From positions 87,201,501 to 87,265,500 of the forward strand of contig CM027378.1 of NCBI GenBank assembly GCA_015680905.1: DNA of 64,000 nucleotides. Direction: 5' to 3'. This document shows, in pieces, positions 33,501-45,829 of the stretch. Within the stretch, counting starts at the first letter, position 1. Every line of letters starts with the position of its first letter. The stretch is from Coptis chinensis (Eukaryota; Streptophyta; Magnoliopsida; Ranunculales; Ranunculaceae). The translations under genes were made by a program, and so were the position numbers. The notes under the pieces were generated by a model that ran no database searches, had not been told where the DNA came from, and worked only from the letters and a program-made list of their open reading frames with translations.

Positions 33501-34860
33501 TTGAACCTATCTATGATTCCTTTCCAGATGAACACTTGTACTCTATTTTTTCGTCCCCTTGGTACGCAGACATAGTAAATTACTTAGTTACCGAGGAAAT
33601 TCCTTTATCTTGGTCTCGTAATGACCGGAAAAAGTTTTTATCCACTGTGAAATTCTATTTCTGGGATGATCCCTACCTCTTCAAGTATTGTTCAGACCAA
33701 CTAATCCGCCGTTGCATTCCCGACTGGGAACACAACGATGTGTTATCCTTCTGCCATGAACAATCTTGTGGTGGTCATTTTAGTTGTAAGAAAACTGCAG
33801 CCAAGGTTCTACAATGTGGTTTTATTGGCCAACTTTGTTTAGAGATGCACATGAGCATTGCAAAGCATGCAATGCAAATTTGCCGGCCAGATTAGGTCGC
33901 ATTACTCAACGCAATATGATGCCCTTAAATCCCATTCTAATTGTGGAAATCTTTGATGTATGGGGCATCGACTTCATGGGTCCATTTCCAAATTCTCATG
34001 GCTTCCTATACATACTTGTAGCGAGTTGACTATGTGTCAAAATGGATTGAGGCATTGGCATGTCGTGCTAACGATCATAAAACGGTCGTTTTGTTTGTAA
34101 AAGAAAATATTTTTCTCGATTTGGTGTTCCAAAAGCTATAATTAGTGACGGGGAAAACATTTACGTAATAAATTTTTGAATCATTAGTAAAGAAATATGG
34201 AGTCACGCACAAAGTGGCAACTCCGTGTATCATCCTCAAACCCGGTGGTCAAGTAGAAGTCTCTAATCGAGAAATAAAATCCATTTTGGAAAAAGCTGTC
34301 AATCCATCTAGGAAGAGGCTGGGTCTCTACGATTATCGATGCCTTGTGGGCATCTGGGACGACTTTTAAGACACCTATAGGGATGTCTCCGTATCGCCTC
34401 GTTTTTGGAAAACCTTGTCATCTGCCGGTTGAACTTGAGCACCGTGCTCTATGGGCCATCAAAAGCCTCAATTATAACACTAGCGTGGCAGGTGAAAAGA
34501 GAAAATTACAGTTAAATGAGCTTGAGGAAATTCGAAGTGATGCCTATGATCTCTCGAAATCCTATAAAGCCAACATGAAAAGAGTGCATGACAAGCACAT
34601 ATTGAAAAAAGAGTTCAAAGTCGGTCAAAAAGTTTTGATGTACAACTCAAGATTACATTTTTCTGGAAAATTAAAAACTTCGATGGTCTGGTCCTTTCAC
34701 TGTCTCTGCTGTCACCCCTTATGGGGCTATCTCTGTGAAAAACGTAAATGATGGTAGCGAATTTCAAGTAAATGGCTAGTGCCTTAAACATTATCATGAG
34801 TTGCGCTCTCCAGATGTCGAAGAGACTCTTCTAAATGATCCAGTCTACATAGACTAATAG
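33501..34860 (+). pseudogene. Element B integrase
   Basis: The zinc module includes [30 protein letters not shown] and [16 protein letters not shown] (33860-33900). The core shows [16 protein letters not shown] (33959-34005, first Asp), ISDGENI (34142, second Asp, shifted) and a Glu near 34257 in [11 protein letters not shown]-like sequence. The C-terminal part is the Athila signature [44 protein letters not shown], then [16 protein letters not shown] (34615-34660). There are several frameshifts. Confidence 0.88.
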
Positions 34861-35019
34861 ATTCGCTGGTGTACTTCTTTCCATGTATTTAAACAGGAAA
34901 AGTATGCCATTAAGGTAGCCGGGCCCTCTTCTATTTTCTTTTCTAAAAATCCCTAGAGTGTGTGGTTGCAAGCGCCGGAACCTTAGTCCACAAAAACTCT
35001 AATTCAGAACTGAGTATAA

Positions 35020-35364
35020 ATGTCTTCTGATAATCGAGCAAACGTGCCTCCAGGAAAACAATGGGTACCAAAAATTTCAACTCCTTCTTTCTCCTCCCTT
35101 TTCTATTCTCTTCCTCACGAACTCCAACTCATCATTTGGTCCAAATCTCACCCATCTCGAATTGGTAATGGTCGTAGTACTTTTGCTCGAAAGCGACGAG
35201 CGAAAAGGATGGGGTGGTGTATGAACTGTCAAACTCCTTTCTGTCCAGGTCTTGATCTTTTATCCGAGATGAGCCGGTATAAGGTATATTATTGTCTGAC
35301 ACCAGCTCAACAGGATAAACTTCGTCGTCGTCCCGTTGCTCCAACAGGTTGGGATTCGTCTTGA
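35020..35364 (+). CDS. Short unidentified ORF after pol in element B
   Basis: A 114-codon open frame starting MSSDNRANVPPGKQW. It holds SLPHELQLIIW, a basic RKRRAKRMGW stretch and Cys pairs (CMNCQTPFC) that could bind metal, then YYCLTPAQQDKLRRR. I recognise no family. Position right after integrase fits an Athila post-pol reading frame or an unrelated capture. It is short and may be chance; unlike its neighbours it is uninterrupted. Confidence 0.35.
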   Translation: MSSDNRANVPPGKQWVPKISTPSFSSLFYSLPHELQLIIWSKSHPSRIGNGRSTFARKRRAKRMGWCMNCQTPFCPGLDLLSEMSRYKVYYCLTPAQQDKLRRRPVAPTGWDSS

Positions 35365-36299
35365 GGATCGGCGTTAAAAAGACTCACATTCGTCTTGAGG
35401 AGGATCGGCGAAAAAGACTCAACATGTATATACTCGTTTTGTTTTATTAGCACCGGCGACATGGTGCCCAAAGAGAGTCGTGATATGCACCATCGGACAT
35501 TTCCTAGTTAAATGCGGGCAATGGATTCCACCGAGCCAACCCCGATCAGTTTTCTATGTATTTGTTTGGGCGGGTTTGAGGCTATACCATATGTACTAAG
35601 GGTAATATTATTATTAGACCATTGCACATTGGTCATGGATGGTACCGATCCCGAACCCTAGCCCCCAAACATAAAGGTTAAGCCCGATCACGCTGGATGG
35701 ATTGGGTTCGCCCAGAGCCAACATGAAAGTTGCCCGAGTTAAGCTGTTATGATGTGTTGTTTTATTTGGATTTCGGTGTTGTTGACCGCGTTCTTTCGAC
35801 TTGTACATTTGTATATAAAAGTGTAAATAAATAAAACCAAAGATTGTTAAAAAAAAAAAAAAAATGTTTGAATGTGATTTTTTTTTTCATATTCTAGTGG
35901 ATGGCATTTTTAATGCCGTCGTTTTGATATCTCATCCGTTTAATTTGGAGTTGAAGCGAATCGAATTTCCACGTTTGAAATTTGAACATTTCGGGACATA
36001 AGGGAATTTCTGTAATTCATTTGTACTTGGGCCAAAATTTTGACCCGACCCAAAAAATAAAAAAATCCGGTATTTACAAAAAGCCCACGCGGGGCACCAG
36101 CGTCCCCCCTCATTTCTTCTTCCACAAAATCGGATCTTGGTCCCCCCACAATCCACTTTCGGCGTCGCTCTACTACCGATGAATTGACCCGCGACACGCG
36201 AACAAACTCCACCAACCTCAACCCCTTCCTCCAGCACCACCTCCTCCACCTCCTCTTGCTATTTGCACCATCAAAGTTAATCTACAACGCTATTTATGG

Positions 36300-37268
36300 C
36301 AGCCGCGAAGGAGAATCACAGTTGAGAGAAATTTCACAAATCTCTACAATTAGGGATGTTTCACCCATTTTTCGATGAGGAAATTGCTAGTACAGAGTGG
36401 GAATATCTATTGCATCAAATTCCAGCTCAATATTCGAAGAATTGGTGTTGAAATTTTACAACAATGGAGGTTTCGGGGTGATGAATTTTGGATTACGGCC
36501 GGATGGGTTGGAGCGTAAACTCTTATTTGGAGTTGATTTGAATATCGTCAGATTCGATTAACTTTGATAGCCCGACCCTGTTATTGTCAGAGTATCCGAC
36601 CACGAGGGATTTGATGTTTGACACGCTTCTCGAGAGGGAGTACAACATCGGCTCGAACTGCATGTACCAAGATTCGCTCGGGCGTAACCAATTAGCCGTC
36701 ACTCAATGGTCGGGCGCATAACGCGTCATTGGAACTTCAAAAGGCGTCGATGTGAACAAGACTTTCTTGCTCTTGCTGTAGATCCTCTGAGGAGAGGAAG
36801 CACACTTTCTGTATGGTCCATTTCACGGGCCATATTCTTCGACAGCGTCAAGCGAGGTCAGCTCCTCTTCTTTGTACTTGTTACTTTCGGCTTATGCTTA
36901 ACTTAGGGTTCGATCGCTACTCCTTTCATTGAAACAAGGTCTTTCGAGAATTTTGGAATTTTTGAGACTTGTGTTTTAGACCATTGGGACCCGGTAGCTA
37001 GAGATGACATTGAGCATGATAACGTTACCTCCTCCTCCTCCTTCACCACGATTGTTTTTAATGAAGATACCATCGCCCGAATCAATACTCCTATGGATGC
37101 CTTGAGGAACATGAATTCTAGTATCGCGGGATGTTTCTTCGCCGGGGAAGAGATGATTACTTCCCAGAATGACTTCCGGCAAAGAAATGAGAAATCGCCA
37201 AGGCCAATTCAGGAGAATGATGATGGCAAATTAGCGGCAATTCAAGATCGGTTACTTTCTGATCTATA
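36300..37268 (+). pseudogene. Element B post-pol (env-position) ORF remnant
   Basis: Coding-like phrases continue through changing frames: FFDEEIASTEWEYLLHQIP (36369-36425), NNGGFGVMNFGLRPDGLERK, DLMFDTLLEREYNIGSNCMY (36611-36670) and HGPYSS. From 36907 an ATG-poor frame stays open for about 120 codons to a TAG at 37267: GSIATPFIETRSFENFGIF, HWDPVARDDIEHDN, then an acidic, coiled-coil-like end (KLAAIQDRLLSDL). The SIATP...DHWD arrangement resembles the Athila post-pol protein, where many members place an env-like ORF. I cannot identify the function. Confidence 0.45.
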
Positions 37269-37831
37269 GGCCACATTCGGACCGGTCATTTCGGCTGAAG
37301 TTCGTCGTGGCGAAGGCGTAGAAACCGGAGGTTCATCTTACGCTAACCGGAGGATTCCACGATGGCTGTTTATTTCCTTTGGTTTAGAAATGACTATGTC
37401 ATTTATTTCCCTTATGCATTGCATTTTTATTTTTTAGTGCTAAATTTCGATCGGTTTGAATGAGAAATTATTTATGTTATTTATTGAATATAGTACTTTC
37501 AAAAATATGAGTTTGCTCCTTGATTCATTGGGCCTACTCTCAAAGCCCAACGGTCGAACCCAACGGTGATCCAAGCGGTCGGATGCCCAACGGTCGAGAA
37601 ATCAAGTTATAAATACAACTCTCCTTTCCACTTTCACTCATTCCCTTCTCTCACTCTTCACACATTCTTCTTCACAAATTTTCAATTTCTTGAACATAAT
37701 GAATAAAATAGAAGCGATGGGAAAAGGAGCAACAGCGAATGGGCTATCACATTAATTGTGATAACAGTGTTTATCATTATTCTCTTGTCACTCATGCACA
37801 ACATGATCCGAACATCTAGATCTATGTAACC

Positions 37832-37832
<1 letters not shown>
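37269..37832 (+). other. Promoter-like stretch and short hydrophobic segment in element B
   Basis: CCCAACGGTCG recurs (37548, 37590) before TTATAAATAC (37606-37615), which looks like a TATA box with a CT-rich leader following (37620-37680). At 37744-37830 one frame without a good ATG gives WAITLIVITVFIIILLSL, a convincing membrane-spanning helix, then a short basic tail and TAA. It could be the end of an envelope-like or small membrane protein, or chance. Confidence 0.35.
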
Positions 37833-37877
<45 letters not shown>

Positions 37878-37972
37878 CTCACACATTTGTGTTAAATAAT
37901 TTCACACATTTTATGTATTAAATGGAGAAGTTCGTATTAAATATTTGTGTATATTAGTTGTCTTTTCTTCTC

Positions 37973-38029
<57 letters not shown>

Positions 38030-38092
38030 ATAATATATATATATATATAAATAATATATATATATAATAAATAATAATAATAATAATAATAA

Positions 38093-38130
<38 letters not shown>

Positions 38131-38132
38131 GT
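37833..38132. repeat. Poly(T), (TA)n and (TAA)n microsatellite block
   Basis: A run of 37 T (37833-37869) is followed by (TA)n from about 37976 and (TAA)n to about 38132. Long Tyr/Ile-rich frames on the minus strand here are artefacts of the repeat. Confidence 0.95.
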
Positions 38133-38566
38133 AAATAAATAAACAGACCATAACAAAGAAAGGCTATCCAAAACTCACCAAAATAATTAATGGATACACA
38201 TAGTGTTGGAGAAAATCGCACAAGACGCTACAAGGTACACATAACACTTGTCACACATGCATTTCGATTATTCTATCCATATTCTATTACTGAGTTATGA
38301 TCATCATTTCTGAAATTACGTGTAAGTTTAACTACCCTGTGAAACTTTCCTCCGTATTTTCTAAACATTAAACCATCTCATTAATTGTATTTGGATATCG
38401 ACATGACAAAGACTTCTTTGTGGATCCCCTATGATCTTTGTTCATAATCACATGGGTCATTAAATACACTTGGACTCAGATTGGTATAGCCTCATAAATT
38501 GCCTATAAATCTCTTCTTTTTTAAGCCATTCTTATTCATACAATTTTCACTATCCTTCCCTCAAGA

Positions 38567-39640
38567 ATGGCTCAACCAAAAAAAATAATAATGAGAGAAA
38601 GACTACCTAAAAACTTTCGAAGAAGGCGGTTTCTCCTTATTTTGACACTGAAAATCATCGTCGGCGGATGGGGCCTCTTCTATATCATTCAAAGACTAGT
38701 TATTCGAGAATTGGTTTTGATGTTCTACCAATTTAGCGGATATGAAGATGGAAAATTCTACTTCAATGCCTATGGACAACGATTGGAATTGAATAAGGAA
38801 ATGATCTCCGACATACTTCAAATCCCAATAAAACCCGGGGAGTCCCTTGTTCAAGAGTCATCATTCGATTCATAAAAACTTTTTTGCGAGCTACCGTATC
38901 TCATGGCGGCGTCGAAAATACACATCACATGGTTCTTCAACGCTCTTTGAAACGGAATCAAGCGTGTTGTGCTCCATTTGGTTGGGACATAATGTGGTAG
39001 GTACATCACACCAATCTGAAGTCACAAAGCCTCAACTTCACCTACTTTGGATTTTGCAAACTCAAAGAGATGACTTTTTGTGCGATCCAACACCTGCGAA
39101 GCGTAATCACCAAGAAAACAAGAAGGTCGGCAGCTCTACCCACTTTGGTTACGCAGATTATGATCGTTGGGGTTATCCAATAATTTCTCTAGAGACACCC
39201 CTTCAAAGAGCATATATAAAGGTACTTTCAAACGGACTACTCCGTTGGTTTTGGACCCACGATACTCGATAGATGAGCGAGAACACCCCAAGCTCAAATT
39301 GACCATTTATTTGATGAAAATGCCATCTTTGAATATTATTAATCCCATGGAAGGCATTAAACTTCTTTATCGGGGTTTGAGGGAACTACTGGCGCTCGTC
39401 GAGAATATCATCATCACAACTCTTGGGATTTCCAAGATCGTCAAGCAACACATGATGTTGAGCAGGGAGGAGATCTTGGAAAATCATTCTCAATTCTTGC
39501 AAAATCACGCTCTCTAATGGAAAATCAAAAGCTGTACTCTCGCCGACCAAGGGGACATTCGGATGCATTTCGGCCAACAAATAGAAGACCTAAGCGGTTT
39601 GGTGCAAAATATGCATCTCCAAGAGCAATATAAGAATCCA
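38567..39640 (+). pseudogene. Element B post-pol module 1 (PF20167-like 'putative plant transposon' domain)
   Basis: MAQPKKIIMRERLP at 38567 follows a CTATAAATC box (38500) and a leader. The 102-codon frame has GLFYIIQRLVIRELVLMFYQ, FNAYGQRLELNKEMISDILQ and IP, the pattern of the putative plant transposon domain (F-Y ... G-x-x-I/L ... L-x-L/I-P). After a frameshift near 38865, QLHLLWILQTQRDDFLCDP continues the family pattern. A helix-rich stretch (LLYRGLRELLALVENI) closes it. Its role is unknown. Confidence 0.5.
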
Positions 39641-39874
39641 TGATATTACTAAGTCAATAAGTATATAATCATCTATGTTATTACGTTTTCCGTCTTACTA
39701 TGTATTTTGTCTTATCTTTTTGTCTTCTTTTTGTATGCAATGCTTAATAGGATTGTCATCATTTCCATTGTGACTAATATAATTTTAACATGTGCTCACG
39801 GAGGGTCTATTTTCTTACATACTCATTTTTCCATCGGTTTGCTGTATCGTTACCCATTTCTTTACTTCATCCAC

Positions 39875-40954
39875 CATGGCATCTTCATCAAACATTGTAT
39901 CTTCATCATCCATGGTACCTCCCAAACTCATTCACGAGCAATCCTTTCGGTCTATGATGGATTCAATGCCTATGGCCATCTCTTCCATGATTACATCACA
40001 AACATTGGGTGGTCTTCCCCTAATTCTTCAACGACCAAACTTATTCTCCGAGTTTGGCTGCATACTTTTATGCTAATATGGATGACACACCAACATTCAA
40101 CCATGTGCATGGTTTCTACTTAGACGGGTTCACAATCCGAGTTGGTGACACACCTCATATCTTTTCTAAACAACAACTTGCCCTATCTTTGGACCTTCCA
40201 TACCACGAACCCGCTGCATCTTGGCAGTACATCTATCATAATTCTTACCGTTCCTTTCAGTGGCAAGCGTTTCGCGACTCTTATGGTGATGGTCTTGAGA
40301 TCAAACGAGAAGGAGATGGCCATGTGCCATGGTGCAACATCACCATTCCATTAGCAAGCATGACCATGAACATGGGAATTTTGCAATGTTATTTGTACTC
40401 CTAAACATTATGGGAGTTTGGCATTTTTTCTCTGCCAATGAGGCGCTTGCATTGTATTTAGTGCACTAGCTTCGGGGTCATGCATTATTTAACATTTTAG
40501 GTTGTGTTATCTCCGGCTGAAGCGAGCTCGCTTTTCGGGATTAGTATATACTTTACCGATCACCGCTTGCGGATCATGAAGACACATTTCGGTTTGCGAC
40601 CACTTTTCATGGTGGGTCAAGGTAGATTCCATGTGCCCGACAAAGCGAATCATTCACTCATTGAGGGTTTACCGTCAATGGGCGTCCTTCGATACGAGGC
40701 ATGTTCGATGTTACCCAAAGGACGAAAAAGATGAAGACCAATTTGAGGGAATCCGGAGACAAAGAATGGGCAGAAATTTGGCGGACTATTATCTATTGGG
40801 CGATGCTAAGGAAATGCATTTCCTTAAAGAGGGCGCCAGACCTTCATCTCTTTGGATGGTAAACTTGAGTTTGCCATTGTACATATATCTAGCTAAACCT
40901 TATGTTTGGTGTGCTATTGTTTTCATGTTTAGTATGCTATGGTTCATTATTTAG
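39875..40954 (+). pseudogene. Element B post-pol module 2 (second PF20167-like copy)
   Basis: MASSSNIVSSSSMVPPKLIH near 39879 leads to LGGLPLILQRPNLFSEFG, then AYFYANMDDTPTFNH, FYLDGFTIRVGDTPHIFSKQ and LALSLDLP (40057-40200). This is the same order of landmarks as module 1, with low identity. VPWCNITIPLASMTMNMG and, after 40500, LSPAEASSLFGISIYF follow. Stops or shifts lie near 40070, 40403 and 40735. It looks like an ancient duplicate or a second, diverged post-pol ORF. Confidence 0.45.
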
Positions 40955-42635
40955 GTGTGCTATGTATCGTGTGCTATGTTTAGTGTGCTATTGAACATTT
41001 TCTTGTTCTTCTTCGAATAATATATTATGATCTCCAACCTCTGTTTCGACAATCTAGCCCTAATTTTGCTCCACGGTTCTCGGTACTTTCTCTCTTTAAT
41101 TATTGATCCTTCCGAGGACTAAGCATCATTACGTTTGGGGGTGCTTTAAACTGTAGCAAAAATTAGGCATCTTGTAGCTTATATATATAGTTTTTATTTT
41201 CATATTAATAATTGTACTTAGTGACAAAGTCTTGTTTCCTTTTCAATGATGAAAATTGTCTAGAAATCTCACATTAGTATCCGAATTAGGATTTGTTTTT
41301 AAGAAACTTTAGATATCATTATGCAATAGTTTATACATCTTTTCATGAATATTCATGTATCTTGAGTATCATTGATTATACATAGCGGTAAGTTTCTAGA
41401 ACCAGCGGTTAGTTACTTAAACTATAAATCTGTGAGAATCTAACCAAAAGCCTTGATATGAGTGATTTGTGTGTGATGATGACAGAGGGAGGAGTAGTTT
41501 TTTGATGATTAGAGGAAATTACGCATCTACTTACTTGATCACCACCCGAACCCTAAGCTGAGAATTTAGGCCTTCTTTGGATCGACATAGCTAAAAATTC
41601 TTACATTTACAAATTTTACCGCTAGTCACTCCTTTGAACCGTTCATCAAACCTTTCACTTTCACCAAAAATTCCTTACCCATTTATTAAACCAAATAAAA
41701 GAACCTACCTAAGGATGAGTATGAAAAATAGGATGAAATGTGGAAAGAATAAAGAGAAAGACTTGTCCCAAATAAAAGTCAATTATTTGCTTCAGGAAAG
41801 AAAAATAGAATCATGTTTTTAAGCCATCTAAAAAAAAAAAAAGATATAATAATAAATCCATTAGAGGCTTAAGAACAAGGTTATAAAGCTCAGTTAGAGG
41901 AAGGAAAGAAAACAAGGATTTCTCTAGTGTAAATATATGAAGACCCTATTCTCTCATACTCGTAAATTTTGATTATCCATTTCCATTTTCTTGTACACTA
42001 TCACCTAAGCCCCACAATACCTAATAAAGACCTCTAGCTCAATTAGGAGTAGGGTGGTGTGATAATAAGTAGTAGGCGTGATTGATCGACATCGGCTTCT
42101 CATTTGTCATTGAGATGTAAGGAAAGCGTGTGCCAGCTTACAATTGGAGTTAACAAACCACGAAAGTGGTAAAATTTTGAATGGAATTGTGTTTCGACAC
42201 ATACTGTGAGAACCCATTTTAGATGCGCTCTCCAAGGGATCGAAACAACCCACGCTAGTATATTTCAATGAAAAGTTCACTGCATCAATAATCATATGTA
42301 TATGTTTTAATTATTGAATACATATTAACTTGAGTTTCAAAGAAATCAATCCTCGTTCTCTGCTAAGGAGATGTATGGATATCTGAGATTAATTTAGGAA
42401 ACGAGTTTTTTGTCATTTTGAGTCGTTGTAGTATAAATGAAGTTTGTGAGTATCTTTTTGGAAAACTCTCACGAGGCTATAACTTCGTCCATTAGGGAAT
42501 TCCTAGTGGTTTAAGGCCTTGTTGCATATGGTCAATGCAACCGCTCTGTAAACGAGAATTAGTTTAGGACTACACATTTTTTGGCCACTTATCTATTTTA
42601 GTGTCTCTTCTTTGCTTGAGGACAAGCAAAGTCTT
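40955..42635 (+). other. 3' untranslated part of element B
   Basis: About 1.7 kb with no domain-bearing frame. GTGTGCTAT is repeated around 40909-40990. It ends with GCTTGAGGACAAGCAAAG (42614-42631), a phrase widely seen just before the polypurine tract of Athila and related elements. Confidence 0.6.
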
Positions 42636-42650
42636 TAAGGGGGGGTAATG
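42636..42650 (+). promoter_or_regulatory. Polypurine tract of element B
   Basis: TAAGGGGGGGTAATG lies immediately before the 3' LTR start and would prime plus-strand synthesis. Confidence 0.85.
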
Positions 42651-43426
42651 TGATAAGCACCCAAAAGTGTATTATGAAACCCCATTGAGATATATAAATT
42701 TGGTTAATTATGTGTTTAATAATCATGAAATAAATATGTTTTCATACTTTTGCGGTATTTGCGATAAACATAGAAATATTGGTTAAACACGAAATAAAAC
42801 ACGAGCGGCATATATCTGAATTCTTCCAAAATCCAATACGAAGCATCAAACTTCCAAAGCTCCTACCTCTCGAACCGGGACTCGAATGCGACACGAGAGA
42901 TGCTTTCGGACAATCGAGGTGATGAACTCTACGTATAGGCGGAAATTGTAACAACGCCCAAAATACGGGGACCGCTTTGGACTGCACATGGACCCACTAT
43001 CTTGGGGGCCACAAGATTGGATGAGTCATCAATCATGGAGCATGTCAAGACAAAGATAACAAATTATTGGTGCAAAGTTGACACCTTGCATGTAATAAAT
43101 TAGATTAGGTGTTAATAGTGAAAAAAAAGGCAAGGTGTCACTTTGTTTTAATGTGGTGGATAAAAATTCATTAATGTGGTTTGATAATTCACGTGGGAGG
43201 AAATGAGATTTCTCTCAAATGGAAAAGAAATTAGACAAGGGTGGGGGACACTCCATTTACTCCCTTGACTTATTTTCCTCACATGACATTATTTTAGTTC
43301 CTTAGTGAAAGAAATGTTAAGTTAGTTTTTAGTTTTTATTAGAAAGCTTGTAATAGTTTTAATGGAGGAATACTTGTTTCTTCTAGAAAATTAAATAGAA
43401 GTGAGTTTGATTGTTTAGCTTCTTTT

Positions 43427-43464
<38 letters not shown>

Positions 43465-44127
43465 CTTTTGTATTTTTTTTAGTTTATAAATCCTTGTCCC
43501 AAGGATCATGAGCTAACTTCCCTTTTGGGGAGTTAATCCAACTCATGTGAGGGTAAATCAATTTTTGTTGGCTTGGTAGGTTGTTAGGAAGAACAACTAG
43601 CTCTACACCCTATTCCAAAATGATAGTTGGTGTAGTGTCTAGTTAGGAATCAAAGCAATGAGCTTAGAGATAAGTCATTGTTTAGTTCCACTTGCTAGCA
43701 TGTGTGAGCTCTTAAGTGAGCCATACATGCTAGGGATCAAATCTTTTCTTCCATTAGGGGCTTGTCTATGAGTCTAGGAAGGATCAAATAACCTTTTTCA
43801 AATCAACATCTAATGATAGTTTCACATGAGGAGGATTAACTCTCCACCTTTTCTTTCAAATCTCTATTTTGGTATTAAGTGCATGTTTTCAAACTTTAAT
43901 GTCTTTCTTAATGTTTGTGTAGGAAGGAAATCCTAGCTTTAATATTATAACCTTACTCCTTAGTTCCCTTAATTGTAACATCCAATTTGTAGTTGTTCTA
44001 AACTTTAGGTTAGTTCGAATCCTTATTCAAACTCTACGAAACGAAGATCGTGAGTAAGGAACCTTGAGTGCTTTTGCATCAATTTAGAGAGTTCAAACCT
44101 CTAAGTAGTAGTAACAAGCATATATCA
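42651..44127 (+). repeat. 3' LTR of element B
   Basis: 1477 bp, TGATAAGCACCC to CATATATCA, followed by the target duplication TTGAG at 44128-44132. A (CT)n tract lies at 43433-43458. Confidence 0.95.
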
Positions 44128-44132
44128 TTGAG

Positions 44133-45829
44133 CACTTTGTTGTGAAACGATCTAGAACTAACAATTTTAGCTTACAGACTTTGACTGGAAAGTCTAGCAT
44201 TCTGGATAGAGTTAGTAACGAACCCTGGGAGAAGAGACCGTTTCTGATAGTTGGGAATTATTGCATCTCTGGGTTTGGTGTGGAGACTAGGGTTTGTAAT
44301 TTTACTGGTACGTACTAGGTTGTTTGGTTGATACGTGTCTCTGTTTTGTATGTTGATACGTATGTGCTATAATGAACTGACCTTTGACCTTCTTATGTTA
44401 CAGAGGTTGCTATTGCCAGAAAGAAAGGACGTGGTGTGATAGAGAAGTTTGCTCGTCTGACTCGTGCTGAGAAGCGAGAGAAGTTGCCTGAAGTGGCCAG
44501 TTACTTTGTTGAAAGAGGAGGACGCGGGATCAATGCCAAGAGGAAGCAGCAGAAGAAGAGGTCCAGAGGTCAGAACGTGATTCCCTCATCAAGTGGTTCA
44601 AGCATGGAGCGTGAAGATGGTGGTATAATCAGCAGGGAGGCTAGGAAGAAGAGGCGGTCTGCTCAAGAGTGGCCTGGCAGTGGGGATGGTGGTAATAGGT
44701 CGGTGAGGCAACCTGATGGTGATAGGTCTGAGGTCACTACAAGGGGGAGAGGGCATGAGGACGCCAACTTCGACCTGGATGACATCGCCACCAGCCTTCG
44801 TGAGCAGAAGAATACACTAAAGAGGAAGACTGAGGGGTATGAAGGGCGAGCTCTAAAAGTTGCTAAAGGGTCTGGGCACAGTGTTGGGAGTAGCTCAAGT
44901 GCTGATAGTGTGGAGCAAGCCGAGGGGAGACAACTCGTGTCCTAAGGTCGGGGGCCCAGGTCAATTTTAGTGTCCTAGGTTCTGGGGGCACTGAGGTTGG
45001 GCCATTTGCCGCTGTGGGGGACTCTCCTGGTGTTAAGGGGAAGGAGAAATTTGCTGTTGGTAAGGGTCATTCTGTTAAAGGGAAAGACGACCTGGAACGC
45101 AACTTGGTGTACATAGATGAGGGCACAAGGAAGAATCGGCTTGTTAAGAGGTCGGATTGTAGCTATAAGTCTGCATCCATAACGGCCTGCTTGTTGGAGG
45201 AGATGACTCTGGACGGGGATAGGAAGGACTTGGATTCTAAGGACCTGGAAGAGAATCTGAGGACGATGGACCTAGCCCACTGTTTGGTAAGTATCAAGTT
45301 TTTTTCGCTGTTTGACTGATTTCGTTACCCGTACATGCTGTGTGTTGGGATTGTAACCTTGTGTGATTGGGTGTAGCTTATAGTTGGCTACCAAAAGCTG
45401 AAGACTGTGGCCCAGATCACAGAGATAGAGAAAGGCGAGCTCGAAAGGGTGAAAGTCAAGCTGGAAACAGTTTGGGTGGTGCAGCAGTCTGAGCAGAAGG
45501 AGCTGGCCAATCTGAAAGCTCAACTTGTTTTCGTGACCTTTGAGAGAACGGTTGCTGTTAACGAGCTGAGTGATCTGAAAGGGAAGATGGCCACAGTTAA
45601 TGACTTCGCTAAGAAGTACAAAGCGGTGACCCTACAGGATAAGGAGGTGTATGATTTGATGTGCAGCAAACTAAAGGAGCTGGAGCAGAAGTATGAGCGG
45701 CTCGAGGAGGAGCATGCTCTTCTGGTTGCCGGTGGGAGGGAGGCTCTCACGCCTGTAGATGCCAGTGCTGCTCTTGTCATGGTGCTTGCTATTACTACTC
45801 CTTCTGTTACTGACCCACCCTCCTGTTAA
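44133..45829 (+). pseudogene. Element A antisense gene 1: end of exon 1, exons 2 and 3
   Basis: Across the Athila insertion the reading continues HFVVKRSRTNNF and WEKRPFLIVGNYCISG (44133-44309), matching VKRS and LLVVGRYCPSG in element C. A GT (44310) to AG (44403) segment follows. Exon 2 starts AGGTT as in C and encodes KFARLTRAEKREKLPEVASY, basic KKRSRGQ, a frameshift near 44940, then the conserved block VKRSDCSYKSASITACLLEE. A second GT (45287) to AG (45376) segment falls after a Cys-Leu codon pair. Exon 3 is a coiled coil (LKELEQKYERLEEEHALLV). It was presumably a nuclear or structural accessory protein; function unknown. Confidence 0.82.

Larger units (their letters stand above)
26168..44127 (+). 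mobile_element. Element B: Athila-type Ty3/Gypsy retrotransposon nested in element A's antisense gene
   Basis: LTRs at 26168-27645 and 42651-44127 begin TGATAAGCACCC and end ATATATCA. TTGAG at 26163-26167 and 44128-44132 is the exact target duplication. A TGGCGCCGCTG primer site, long leader, gag, protease, RT, RNase H, integrase, a long post-pol region with env-position ORFs, and a G-rich polypurine tract identify Athila. At 17.96 kb it is longer than the usual 10-13 kb. The LTR halves are nearly identical, implying recent insertion, yet the coding region is full of frameshifts. Confidence 0.92.

Noticed and set aside
35932-36249. Gly/Val-rich frames on the minus strand of element B
   Set aside because: No domain; they overlap coding-like plus-strand sequence of the post-pol region.
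37911-38221. Long Tyr/Ile-rich frames on the minus strand
   Set aside because: They are translations of (TA)n and (TAA)n microsatellite, not protein genes.
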